From assembly GCA_963930775.1 (NCBI GenBank), contig OZ005689.1, positions 33,713,235-33,777,234 on the forward strand: a stretch of 64,000 nucleotides of DNA, in the 5' to 3' direction. Below the pieces are notes generated by a model. The model did not search any database, was not told where the DNA came from, and worked only from the letters and a program-made list of their open reading frames with translations. Shown in pieces: positions 1-10,579 of the stretch (its first letter is position 1; each line of letters begins with the position of its first letter). The translations under genes were made by a program, and so were the position numbers. Source of the stretch: Cliona cf. orientalis (Eukaryota > Porifera > Demospongiae > Clionaida > Clionaidae).

Positions 1-343
1 GTAATCTACTACATGTACACTCATAATACCTTATTTTCACTGTATATATTACGTCATATTATTATGGTTGTGCATATGCTAATAATAGTCCATCGTGGTG
101 AATAAAAAAACATCAATAATTATAGAATTTGAACATGAGTATTATGTGTCTCAATTGCATCATGTAATATACTGTAGCTATATAGCCGGCAGGGAATTAA
201 ATTTGGCAGTGCTAGTGCTGGTAGGTCGACACAGGGCCTTACAGCCCGGCCCCAATGCTGCCAAAGCTAATTATTTGCAATGGGTTCAACTGCCAACATT
301 TATGGTTATACGAGGGGTAAACAATCTATACAAGAATTATAGT

Positions 344-561
344 TTAATTATTTTGGGCTAAAAGTTTTGCAGTAATCTCATTGAGGGTATATCTTGTAGT
401 GTCCACCTCTTTTCTTGCGGCCTCTAGCTCCTTTTTCATTTCACTAAATTCTTCGGCTAATTTTTGTACTTGATTGGTGCACTGTTTCATTTCTGCACGT
501 AAGGTATATACCTCACATCTATAAGCAGCACTTTCATCTGCAGGTAATTGGGGAGTTGATT
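344..561 (-). CDS. Terminal exon of an unidentified gene, coiled-coil C-terminus
   Basis: On the minus strand an exon opens after a TTTTGCAG acceptor (AG at 563-562) and runs without stops to TAA at 346-344, giving about 72 residues. The peptide is rich in Glu, Lys, Gln and Leu (for example MKKELEAARKEV and LNEITAKLLAQNN at the very end), the heptad-like composition of a coiled coil. It has no internal ATG early enough to show as a normal ORF. The incoming phase is 1. A short possible upstream exon near 645-680 did not join in frame, so the rest of the gene is not resolved. Family unknown. Confidence 0.55.
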
Positions 562-809
562 CTGCAAAATAAGAAAAATTAAGCTATAATGATAAAAATT
601 AATAATAGTAAAATAACATGCACGAGGAGAGTATCAAAATTAATACAAACCTGGTTGAGCAGCGATATTCAAGACTCCTCAAGATTACCTGTTATAAAGA
701 ATTAAAATTATTAAACAATGAATCAGATATTATGTCTGGCAGTACATAGCGGGGGTCAAAAGTTCAAAATTGCCATATTATTTGGCATAGCAGGCACATG
801 TCAAGTCTA

Positions 810-838
810 CACACACACACGCACACACACACACACAC
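810..838. repeat. CA microsatellite
   Basis: An almost pure (CA)n run with one CG interruption. ORFs across it are repeat artefacts. Confidence 0.9.
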
Positions 839-1336
839 CATACTGCAAAATCTATAATCATAGCAGTTCTACAGATGGAAAGAGGTATTGCATTCAATCC
901 ATACCAGGCATGTGGACACACTGCCCACCCTTATGTCTAATAATAGTGCGAGGGAAGAGTTTCCTTCAAAATTATATATCACACTATCATTTATGCTTCT
1001 CAGATTTTGCTTTTTATCACGAATTTTACCGTCCAGTGCAGGTACTTGAGGGGTCCAAAGACCTCGCACACAGAGCCAAATCAGAGAGCAGGGTCCCTGG
1101 GGTATTCGTACAATTAGAGAGAAATTTCATAATTCACCCCTTATTCCATGACATAATTTCATTTTTAATCCCTTAGCAAAAAATCGATCTACGGCCTGTA
1201 ATACTTCATAAGGAGCACGATATTGGTTTTTATGGCAGCCGGAGGTTCCTTACGGCAAAGTGAGTGTGCCCCGAGAGTCGTTGAACGATATCGTGAAAAT
1301 CGAATTTTCACCGTAGCAACCCTACTTTAGTCTGTT

Positions 1337-1626
1337 CTATTTTCTTAGCAGTAAACTAGACTGTCAACCAAAGAAAAATACTAAACTTTAGCTACTAAAC
1401 TAGCTAGATTATAGCTACCAACTCTTTGTTTTGAGTACTTTCTTCGTGATCTTTAACTCGCTCGTCCATTTTTCGATCTTTTCTGGCTGAATGGAACTTT
1501 GAATTGGGGGCAAATCAGTAACTCGTTCCAGAACCAAAAACGAGGCATCTTTGATGTCTATACCATAGTGGCAGTGTATAGCAGTAGCTTGGAACAGAAC
1601 CGCAGGAGGTGCTTTGAGAAACGAGC
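1337..1626 (-). CDS. 3' end of an unidentified gene, two exons
   Basis: Minus-strand exon 1626-1439 is open (about 62 residues) after a pyrimidine-rich stretch ending in AG. It reads as ordinary globular protein (KAPPAVLFQATAIHCHYG, then DASFLVLERVTDLPP) and ends at AAA|GTACTC in phase 0. A terminal exon at 1360-1337 follows a TTGACAG acceptor and encodes SSLLLRK then TAG, keeping the frame. I do not recognise the protein. The start of the gene lies upstream (higher coordinates) and was not found. The splice model is by eye and could be wrong, but the uninterrupted, balanced amino-acid composition argues for coding. Confidence 0.38.
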
Positions 1627-1783
1627 CTTCGAAAACGAGAAAAATTCATTCTGTCCTGGGTAGGGTGCGGTACACGGATAGATATGCGGACGTATACAAG
1701 ATTATTGCGTGTACCCGCGTAATACGTACACGCGCGTGCGTAATCATACGCAGTAAAATATCATTTCCGTTTTGCCATTAAAC

Positions 1784-1803
1784 GGGGGGGGGGGGGGGGG
1801 GGG
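1784..1803. repeat. Poly-G tract (20 G)
   Basis: Uninterrupted run of 20 G. Similar long G or C runs occur at 43157-43174, 43826-43849 and 48245-48262. The stated length may be affected by sequencing error. Confidence 0.9.
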
Positions 1804-2229
1804 TCTTAGTGTAGATTGTACGCTTGTAATAAATCTCTGGTGTTTCACCAGGTATATTACTATGTGCTGTTTGCCTTACTAGGAAGCTGTGGTGGAGGTG
1901 CATTGACCTGCCCAAGAGATATGGCCATGTTGAACCACTCCTTATGCTTGGCATCAATGGTTTCTTGTACCTCAGACATGCTGATACAATACAGTTAACC
2001 TCGCTATAAGCCTAACAAATATCTTTGGCTCTCTCTTTTGAAGTGATGTGGTTAGTCCCTTAATGTATGCAAGGCACTTCTTGGTCACTATCTAGTGGCG
2101 CGTGCTGCTGACTACAGTCTCATGAAGTCCGAAGAACGGAAGTCACATGAGTTACGCTGGAGGGCATGGTCTATGGCCTCTACGTGCGCGTATAGCCAGG
2201 GGTCGGACGAGCATGCACATTACTCAATT

Positions 2230-2890
2230 GTGACCGGATTTGGGAAAACCCTCCCTCCGTAAGGCATCTGCGCGCGATTTGTGCAATGTGCGTTTTAGTA
2301 GCTCAGGTCGAAATTTGTCAAAGTCCAGATTTTGTCATATACATGTCGAACAACCCTTCGTCTAACTGTTGTCGTTGTCTACGGAGGCTAGTCGTGCTAT
2401 ACAAAGGCGAAATAAGCCTTCATTTTCACCCACCTAGTCGGCCCAGCTGCCGTACCCGGAGCCCGTTGCTATGGGCGCTAATTAGAATTCTCTACCTAGC
2501 TACAGCTAGATTCATCAAACTACTGTACGTTCGCTCACCTTTTTAGCTTCTTGGGCATATAAGAACAATCGGCTGTCGTTATCAAGAACAAAATTCAACC
2601 CTTGCTTGATCTTGACGTTCATTTCGAACGGCTCTGCCCAGGTCCAATTAATTGATTTCTTGGTCACGCGTAGTATGCGGAAACGCCATACGCGTGCATA
2701 GCAACGCCTTTAGACTCCATTATTGGGGGTGTGGCACAATCTCAAACAAAGCGCTGTATCTCCACAACGAAGCGTGCAATCGGCCTAAGACTTAAACACG
2801 GATTAGCTCTATGGTAGAGCTTATCAACCATGCATCAAACTCAATTTTCAGAAAAAATCCCATATGGAGGGTTTTCCCAAATCCGGTCAC
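2230..2890 (+). mobile_element. MITE, GTGACC family, 661 bp (copy 1)
   Basis: Terminal inverted repeats begin GTGACCGGATTTGGGAAAAC at the left, with the exact inverse at the right end. The flanks are a 4-bp duplication, AATT (2226-2229 and 2891-2894). The interior is shared with the elements at 48092-48754 and 53111-53776; this copy lies in the opposite orientation to the 48-kb copy. There is no coding capacity, and ORFs inside it are spurious. Confidence 0.85.
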
Positions 2891-3601
2891 AATTAGGCAT
2901 GCACCCTGTACTACAATGTCAAGCAAAGTGGTAGCCATCATGTCCTCTGGCATGTTAAGGCTTGGGGCACGCGTGTACAATAGTACACGGAAATCATTAA
3001 AGATTACGGAGGCATGGCCAATGGCTGCCAGTTGACTGAAGGGTGGCCTGGAGGTCAGAAAACTTAAAATGAAAGCTAGTTAGGCTATCGTTAGTTAGCG
3101 CCAAGTCGTAGATAGCTGGTAAAAGTCAGACTGTGGCCGCTCTGTGTCAGTCTCTTGTTGTAGAAGTCGATTGTCAAGCCTAGAAGTTACAGCAAGCAGC
3201 TGCAAGACGATGAAGACTGTCGACTATATCGAGAAACGCGGCGACCTTAGTGGCCACTGAGGACACTCTAAGCATGACAAATGGACAGAGCGAACGTCAT
3301 TCTTCTATCTCTGCTGTTAACAGAACATAAATTAGTACTATATAAATTTTATAAGCCTATGAATATTTAATTAACTGCTTGGTAGGTAAAATTTCTTACT
3401 ATAGGGCGTTATAACTCGCCGAATGTACATGCATAATATAAGATGCTAATCTGGAAATAAGCTAAGCTAAACTTACAATTTATGATGAACTTATCAAATA
3501 AAGCCTAGCTATTATGTAAATGCCCCGCGTTGGTGCATGCATATATAATTTAATTAAGTTATTGAGTGGGCGTGATTAATTAATGAAGTAATTAATATCC
3601 C

Positions 3602-3768
3602 CTATACATCAAGAATGTCTGTGAGAGGTTTGAAGTCCGTAGCTTGTTCACTGGTAGCTTCTGCAGCCTGAAATATATGTACCTGTCTGGACATTTTGGA
3701 CCCGATCCTTAATTGTACAGAGTCTGGATACCCCAAGCCACTGTGGGCCATCTTGTTGGGATGCACTA
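3602..3768 (-). CDS. Possible terminal exon of an unidentified gene
   Basis: On the minus strand an open frame follows a TAG acceptor near 3769 and ends at TAG (3602), about 54 residues including HPNKMAHSGLGYPDSVQLRI and a C-terminal TDFKPLTDILDV. The composition is protein-like and it overlaps no recognisable repeat. No domain was recognised and no upstream partner exon is certain, because the DNA just upstream is a foldback structure. A competing frame through the same bases is also open for 60 codons, so the call is tentative. Confidence 0.33.
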
Positions 3769-3979
3769 CTACGTTGAAGTAGTTTAGAGTGCTGGAGAAA
3801 CATAGTGGCAACACAGTGCCCATTTGGCACTAGAAGCTCTACGAGTACAAGTTAGGCCCATAACTGTGACAAAGAAAATGATCCAGAACCAACCCTTACA
3901 GCTAAGGTGAGGTTGGTATTTTATAGATGACAAGGATAAATTAAGCCACGAACTAGTACACTTTAATACAAGAATAAAG

Positions 3980-4265
3980 TTGAAGAATGAAGTAGGGATG
4001 GCAAGATAAAAAAGTACACAAACAGAGATAATCACGTTTCAGCAAACTTCTTGATTGGGTAGTCATATTAAATCTACGGTTGACGTGTTTGTTGAGTGCA
4101 GTATGTGGAAGGTATTTGTGCAGGTTGTTCCCTAGTTGTCATGATGGTTCGGATTCATCAGTGTGATTCAATTGCAGTACTACTGGTTATTTTTGCACCC
4201 CTCAAAAAGCAAGCATAGGTTGTTTGTGTACTTTTTTTTCCTGTCATCCCTACTTCATTCTTCAA
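3980..4265. repeat. Inverted repeat / foldback, 44-bp arms
   Basis: Arms at 3980-4023 and 4222-4265 are inverse copies of each other (TGAAGAATGAAGTAGGGATG at the outer side, GTACACAAAC at the inner side) with a few mismatches. Weaker similarity continues outward to about 3924 and 4330, as in a decayed foldback MITE. No TSD was resolved. Confidence 0.65.
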
Positions 4266-4269
4266 TTTT

Positions 4270-5739
4270 TTATACTTATTTCTGTTCTTTCTTATTGCAC
4301 TTAGTGTAATTTATCAATGCCATCTTACATGCACGATTTCTGATTAAGTGGAAGATGTGAGGTACGCAAAATTCTTTGCCACACTCTTCATTAACTTACA
4401 TTCATATAATTGTGTTAATTTATGACAATGAATAGAATGACAAAGAAGAATGCTTTAGGCGGCCAAAGTAGTAATGAGAGTTTTGCTTAGGGAGAAACCA
4501 ATTTCTAAGTTTTACTGTTGGCAGCAGCTAGCTACCCGGCATAATTTTATGATCTATACGTTTAATACCGCTGCTCGAGCCTTGCGCCTTTGTATGATGG
4601 TATCATTTTATTATTATTATGAAAACGTGACCAGATCCCCAGTAGGTGAATAATAAATGAGTCATGTTATAAGGTGATCAGGAATTGTGCCATCTACATC
4701 ATCATCAATCATAGCTAGTAATGGTTAGTATTACTAGATAACTAGTATATAGCATGCATGTGAACTCATGAATGCATAACTATAATAATATTTGTTAGAT
4801 GTTACCTAGGTAACTAGTGACAGAATATTCTCCAATACATGTACAGAGGAACATCAATATTTGAGTGCTAAACAGGTTCATGTTAGTGTACACAGTGACA
4901 CTGTGGGCAACATGCTGAAATAGGTACTAATTAAATTCCTATGTCAACATCTAACAAGACAATTCCTTTTTACCCCATTCAGTCTCTATCTGGAATAGAC
5001 TTACAGATGAAATTGTTCATAGTACTTCACTCAGATCGTTTAAGTCACAACTACGTCAGTATGAACAGCTTTGACCATCTCATTTCTGCATTTTAATTAT
5101 TTGTTTTATTGTTCTTGCAGCTACTAACCTTTTGTTTGTATATTATGTTTGTGCATTTATACCATGTACATAATTTACTTTATAATTGTAATAATAATTA
5201 AAGTTACCTATATATTTAATTTATTGGTGTATGTAACTATTATCCTTTTATTCTGGGTTCACAGTTATTATTAGCATTTATATTTTGCTAAATGTGTTAC
5301 CCATTGCAATGTATGCAAGAAATATTATAATTAAACACTAAGTAGAAAAAAAAAGCATATTTAAATAATTAAATAATTAAATAATCTAATTCATGGGGGG
5401 ATTGGGAGCACTTGGGGAGATAATTTTTACATGAGCACGCAGAATGGGTCAAAACTAGAGATTTGACCGGACAGATTTTTGATTCACACCTTACAATTAA
5501 AGTTATGGTCCTTTGAAGTTTTCCCATATGTTTGTATAGGAAGCCATGCGTTTGCAATGTTTTCCGCCCACGCGCTACGTGAGGGGCGGGGCCACGCGCG
5601 CACATTAACGTGACGACCATTACCCACTTTGATCAAAATTGATGTATAGGCTGCATTGTATGGCTCTACTATGCATCCAGCTCAACTATGTGGCCGTTTT
5701 TGGACAATTTTTTTTCTGCTTAGTGTTCAGGTCGCCTTG

Positions 5740-5770
<31 letters not shown>

Positions 5771-7040
5771 CAGTGGCCTGCCATATAATTACTCTAACTT
5801 GCATGACATTGACTGCATTTGAGACTCAGAGTGGTGAAGAATTATATAAGATTTTTACTGATTTTTGTATGTCTATATTAATGACGTATGGTGTTATAAT
5901 AGTCCATATTCTATACAATGCAGGCTAACATATCTGTGGCTATAGCTTAAGATTTTATAGGTAGTGCACCCTATGTGTTGCTATATTATAGTAATTATTC
6001 CATTGAGTCCGTGGCAGACTTAGCTGGGGGATCACTGAGCCAGGCAAGTGGAAAATCAGGAATCTGAAAGGTGAAGCCTGCATGAAATGATTCAGAAGCA
6101 GAAACATTAAAATTTATTATGAAATGCATTGGTCGTTGAACATTAATTTTTTTGCACTAGCTATATATTAAGTGTAACTGTTTTAAGGTCATCCAATGAT
6201 TTTTCCATAATAAATCGACTGAAATGTGGTATGAATGTTACAGGATAGTATAATAATTATTATTATTAAAACATGTATAGGTATAATTATTATAATATTA
6301 TATATAATATATACCTTGAAATAATATTATTGAACATATGATTATAAAGATATGAAGTGCTTTTAATGATGTGAACCACGGGAGCTGTTCCTTATAATTA
6401 TGATTGATTTATCTGCACTGCATAAGAAAGTTTAAAATACATCATAATTACCTCATAACCACAGAATTTTTGTTACTAGGGATGCAATAATATAATAGGC
6501 TATAATAATAATAATAGTATATACTATAGCTCTTGAGGAACTGCAAAAGTTATGTATCTATGCAAGAATTTTGGGATTAAAGTATATAATCAAGGGGTTC
6601 TAGGGTCTATAAGCCCTTGGTATCACTACACAATTAATTTTATTATTACTTCTAAAATTCTGTCTCATGTACCCTTGTCTCTAATTTATGGCAAAGGTCG
6701 TCACACGTGTAATATAATGGGCTAAAGAATAGAATGCACATGCTGATGTAATTTCATGCCTAATTAGTTTCTGCAGATTTATATAAATATTGGGAGAGCT
6801 TTCCTATTAACTGGACTGATGGGGTACTGTAGTGATCTCACCAGAGTTGGAGCATAAAATTTATATAGAGTCAATTTATGACAGTAAAACTGATTGTGGA
6901 GAACTACTTACCCGAGCGGCCATTATACTATGTATTTTGCTCACGACCTTTACCCTATAGTATAGAGGCTTGGCAAACTTGCACATTGTACACTAACATC
7001 TTATGCAATTGCGCATGCGCCGGTGATTGTGTACTTAGAT
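4270..7040. other. AT-rich non-coding stretch
   Basis: No supported exon. It holds many TAATTA/ATTATT runs and an A29 tract at 5740-5768. The open frames at 5369-5620 (minus) and 5656-5928 (plus) are short, low-complexity or cross the A tract, and are not called genes. Confidence 0.6.
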
Positions 7041-7042
7041 TA

Positions 7043-7547
7043 CCGTATAGCGGGAAATTTTCGTATGGTGCTAATTTTCGTATATTTCGTGTGTTCCATC
7101 CCTTTTACGAAAATAAAAACTGCGAAAATTTGAACGTACGAAATTTTTTTTTGCCTTTCGTGAGTGACCTTTGACCTATACACCTACCACGGCCACATGC
7201 GGTCGTTAGCGGTGGTGCTAAATCATAGATTATAATATATATTCCCCTCCATGGCTAAATGCAAGGCTAGCTCACTGAACGATGTCTTTTATCGGTTCTT
7301 TGCCAAGGCGTCGAAACGGAGTGACCTTTCTGGTCCCAGTGGACCGCCATCAGCATCGATTAAGATCAAGGAAGCCAGTGATGCTAGCGTTACCATATAC
7401 CGCACGTAAGTGTAAGCGCTATCAGCTGCGCATGCGCGCAATCTCCCGCAGCAAGCATACGAAATTAAAAAGTACAAAAATTTATTCTAAGGGTGTTTTG
7501 GTCAATCATACGAAAACTAGCACCAACGAAAATTTCCCGCTATACGG
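7043..7547. mobile_element. MITE with TA target duplication, 505 bp
   Basis: Ends are CCGTATAGCGGGAAATTTTC and its inverse complement at 7526-7547, flanked by TA on both sides (7041-7042 and 7548-7549). The TA TSD and CCGTA-type termini suggest a Tc1/mariner-mobilised element. It is non-coding; ORFs within it follow the TIRs. A shorter element with related termini is at 51727-51906. Confidence 0.82.
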
Positions 7548-8040
7548 TATATAAAAAAAAGATTTTGACAATGCACCATCTTTGTCTATATCGATAGAAG
7601 GGCTTTAGTCCATCAGTACTGTGGGTGGCAGTCATAGTATTAAGTTGCAAGCCACCTATGGCTGTCCTCAGTAATAATCATGGCATTGAAACTTGTTGTA
7701 CGGTAGCTGATCATGATCAGAGAGATGTACATGTACATGATGTAGCTATTGCATATATAGTTCAAAGAGAAATTATGGAGAAAGTGGAATATAAGAAGTC
7801 TTATTGAATAAGCAAGTTGTTGATCATAAGATTTAGTGATGGAGAAGTGGGTTACGGAATATTATAATAAATATTATACTGCTTGTGTGGGCAATAATAT
7901 GAGCGCCATCTGGCATCCGCGCGCCTGGCCGCTCATTTAATAAGACCATAGATGTCAGAACCGGAGACAAAGCTACCAGCCAAGCTGCTGTAGAAGTGTA
8001 AGAACGCTGATCGATCAAGCCTGGGTTACCACTAAAAGCA
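7548..8040. other. Spacer, probable 5' UTR exon at the end
   Basis: No coding exon supported. The stretch ends with AAAAGCAA|GTAAGAAA (exon boundary at 8041), the probable donor of a 5' non-coding exon for the gene beginning at 8133. Confidence 0.4.
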
Positions 8041-8132
8041 AGTAAGAAATTACACGCATATAGCCATGCATTCAGAAATTACTGAATCCGTATTGATGAG
8101 CTATCGGTTTCTCCCTTAATTGTGATTTGCAG

Positions 8133-8843
8133 TGGCTGAGAGAGAGGCAGCGAGTGTTACTATCGACCAGGATGCTGCTGCGGCTAGTGCTGATGAATCT
8201 GAAGTCAAAGAAAATGGTACTAATAGTAATGTGCACACAACTTATTTACTTTAAGTTCTGATATTAAAAAAAATTAATAGGTGCGCAGACTGTCCAACCA
8301 AATAATTTTGTTGAGAGGGATTTAAGACAAGAAAAGGAAATAATTATACGACCACGCCCCCCTTTTATTGAAGCCCCGCCCAGTTAACATGGCAAATAGG
8401 CCAGTCACGCCCATTTTACCGAAACCACGCCCACATAACTGCCGCAAACGGACCCAAACCCGACGAAAACCGAGTAAAAGAGGAATTTTACTACTATAAA
8501 CAGTCAAATTTCTGTCAGATACAGGTACAGTCTAGTTTTCTTGGTGCTGAATCTAGCTATCTAGCCAAATCTGTATATATATGCCATAATGCATGGTGAG
8601 TGGGATTTACACTATCCCGCTTGGAGGTACGTCGGGATGCGGGAGAATCCATCGTTAAGTGGGAGAATCCCGCCGAAATCGGGATGGTTGGACAGTCTGG
8701 GTGTGGCCGAGGCACAAGCAGCGACGGTAGACTCTGCAGCACAGTACGATGACTGGCAACTCGAGGAGGAGGAGTGGGAGGCCATCGCTGCTAGCGCTGC
8801 GATGAATGGTGACAATGACAATCAGTTGGATGGCCGCAATTGA
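8133..8843 (+). CDS. Small acidic protein gene, split by a MITE
   Basis: The model has a 5' UTR exon ending at 8041 with A, and a coding exon 8133-8216 beginning TGGCTGAG, so the ATG is formed across the splice junction (A|TG). The exon encodes MAEREAASVTIDQDAAAASA and ends in phase 1 at G|GTACTA. The last exon, whose pre-insertion start is G|GTGTGGCC at 8701, restores the frame (ENGVAEAQAATVDSAAQ) and ends at TGA 8841-8843. The product would be about 76 residues, acidic, with a conspicuous DDWQLEEEEWEAIAAS segment. No family is recognised. A 414-bp MITE sits exactly at the start of the last exon. If the old acceptor (AG 8279-8280) is still used, the MITE would be read through and give a different, shorter C-terminus. 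Confidence 0.45.
8286..8699. mobile_element. MITE, CAGACTGTCC termini, 414 bp
   Basis: Perfect 15-bp TIRs, CAGACTGTCCAACCA at 8286-8300 and its inverse at 8685-8699. The flanking hexamers GGTGCG (8280-8285) and GGTGTG (8700-8705) are a one-mismatch 6-bp duplication. CAG termini and a 5-6 bp TSD resemble the other hAT-like elements in this window. It lies inside the acidic-protein gene. Confidence 0.8.
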
Positions 8844-9298
8844 TCTATCTCATGATCCTTGCAAATTATACTGAGTACTGGCTCGACAAACATCTTGCTT
8901 TAGCTTTATGTTTAGCCATGCTGATTTAGAATTTGCAGACTTTTTGGCAAGTCAGGTTATATAAAATTTGCCACTTGATTATCATTCCATTTATTTAAAT
9001 TATATAGATATCTGTATACTCCAATATTGTGTTGATTTTGTCTTGACATGACATATTATTGTCGACAAAAAAATTAATATTTACCACGTGCGTGCACAGT
9101 AATTATTATGCCTGCATATAGTCTGCGCTACGGAAGTATTAATTTGACTCGGCTTTTACTCGTGCTGGGTGAGTTCATCTCTTACGACGTGTGTAGCAGT
9201 ATTCTGAATCTCTACTATACCAGCTCAGACCAGTCACAAGCCAGGTGAACGCGAAATTTTATTAGGCAGAGCTATAGCTACCTCCTCAACTTCTCAAG
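8844..9298. other. Intergenic spacer
   Basis: No coding exon seen. It probably contains the promoter and 5' UTR of the gene starting at 9299, but no specific promoter motif can be defended. Confidence 0.4.
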
Positions 9299-10579
9299 AT
9301 GTCGTCCAGCTACACTGATGGTGTCCATGGCAACAACGCCGAGTCCAACGATTCAGCGTCTGAGAGGGGTAAGTCTAGTCCATAGTATAGCATTAATATA
9401 GCCTCCTATTAATGTAACTGATTACGAAATGCAGAGCCTATGGAGTATGAATCAGGAGAAGAGCTCTTGGATTCTGACAACAATGAGCAGCAGCTACCGG
9501 TTCAGGAAGGTGCATATTATTATGATGATGCTGCTGCTACCAGAGAAAGCACTGACTCAGAGGTACTCCCCGCTGAAAGATGTAGGTATCACAATGGTTC
9601 AATATTATTCTAGATCATTATAATAATATCAGAATAATATTAGGTCTTGTTGACTTTGGCAGCATTGACATGACATTGTAGTGTAGTTAGCTACATAGCG
9701 ATTCCATGGAAGATACCTGATGGTTTGATTTCACAAAGTAGCGGCAATAGCAACCCATGATCATTCCTTGGGTGTATATGGAAGAACTCGTGAAAATATT
9801 AACAGGTCCCCGAAACCCAAACCCTGTCATGCTAGCGCGAAAATTTGGAGTCGTTCATCCATATAGATACCATTCCTTTAATAAGGTGTCTCACCAAATT
9901 TGCTTTTATAGCTGTGGTTAGGATATGGTATTATGTGAATAAATCATAATTAACATGCATGCTGTGACATTGATCTCTCTTTAAATTTACAGCAAGTAAT
10001 GGAGCTGCTATGCCAGTAGCTGTTAATAGTGCAGCTGCAGCTGGCTCATCTGGCTTGTTGTCTACCATGGTTGGAAATGATAGTGATACAGGAGTCTCAA
10101 ATCCTGTTGCTACAAGCTCTGCATCATGTGTTGAGTCTATATCAAGTGACGTCGACCTTGAAGCAGGTGGTAGTAGGTCTGCTGATATCAACAGTGAATT
10201 TGTTCATCTGGGTCCAAGATTTCCTGGAAGGGGACGAGCCTTATTGCCACATCCAACGTCAACTCTTTATTTTAGAAGGGGATTTATTGGTCGAGGAACA
10301 CGAGGAGTACAAAGGGGACGTGGGGGTCGACCAGGTGGCAGTCATGGCAAAGGAGGAGGACGTGGTCGTGGTCGTGACCGTGGCCGTGGCAGGAGCACCC
10401 CTTATGATTATCCCTCATCAGTAGTAAGTTGGCTAAATATTCATTGGTGTAGAAGCTATGGTGCATATAGGCAGGGTCACTCAAAATATTTACTTGCAGA
10501 CAGGTTATTGAGTATGTGCAGTAGTCTCATCCACAGACCACCCTCAAGGAGGGTGAAGGGACTAGTGAACTTGGGCTGA
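9299..10579 (+). CDS. RGG/GAR-repeat protein gene, probable RNA-binding protein
   Basis: Exon 1 9299-9368 starts ATG after CAAG (MSSSYTDGVHGNNAES) and ends in phase 1 at G|GTAAGT. Exon 2 9435-9585 (EPMEYESGEELLDSDNNEQQ, then YYYDD) ends in phase 2. Exon 3 opens at 9997 and joins in frame (RC-SNGAAMPVAV). Exon 3 encodes a Ser/Ala-rich stretch and then an Arg-Gly tract (RGRGRDRGRGRS, about 10215-10400). A strong donor GTAAGT occurs at 10424; if unused, the frame reads on to TGA at 10577-10579. Possible further exons near 11248 and 12767 are weak. RGG tracts in other proteins bind RNA and are arginine-methylated, so nuclear or RNP function is inferred. No specific family is recognised. Confidence 0.55.

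Noticed and set aside
3784..4035. 83-codon hydrophobic minus-strand ORF
   Set aside because: Lies in the foldback arm and AT-rich DNA; hydrophobicity comes from T-rich codons.
5740..5768. A29 tract as the tail of a retroposed gene or SINE
   Set aside because: No recognisable tRNA-like head, no source gene and no flanking direct repeat could be seen.
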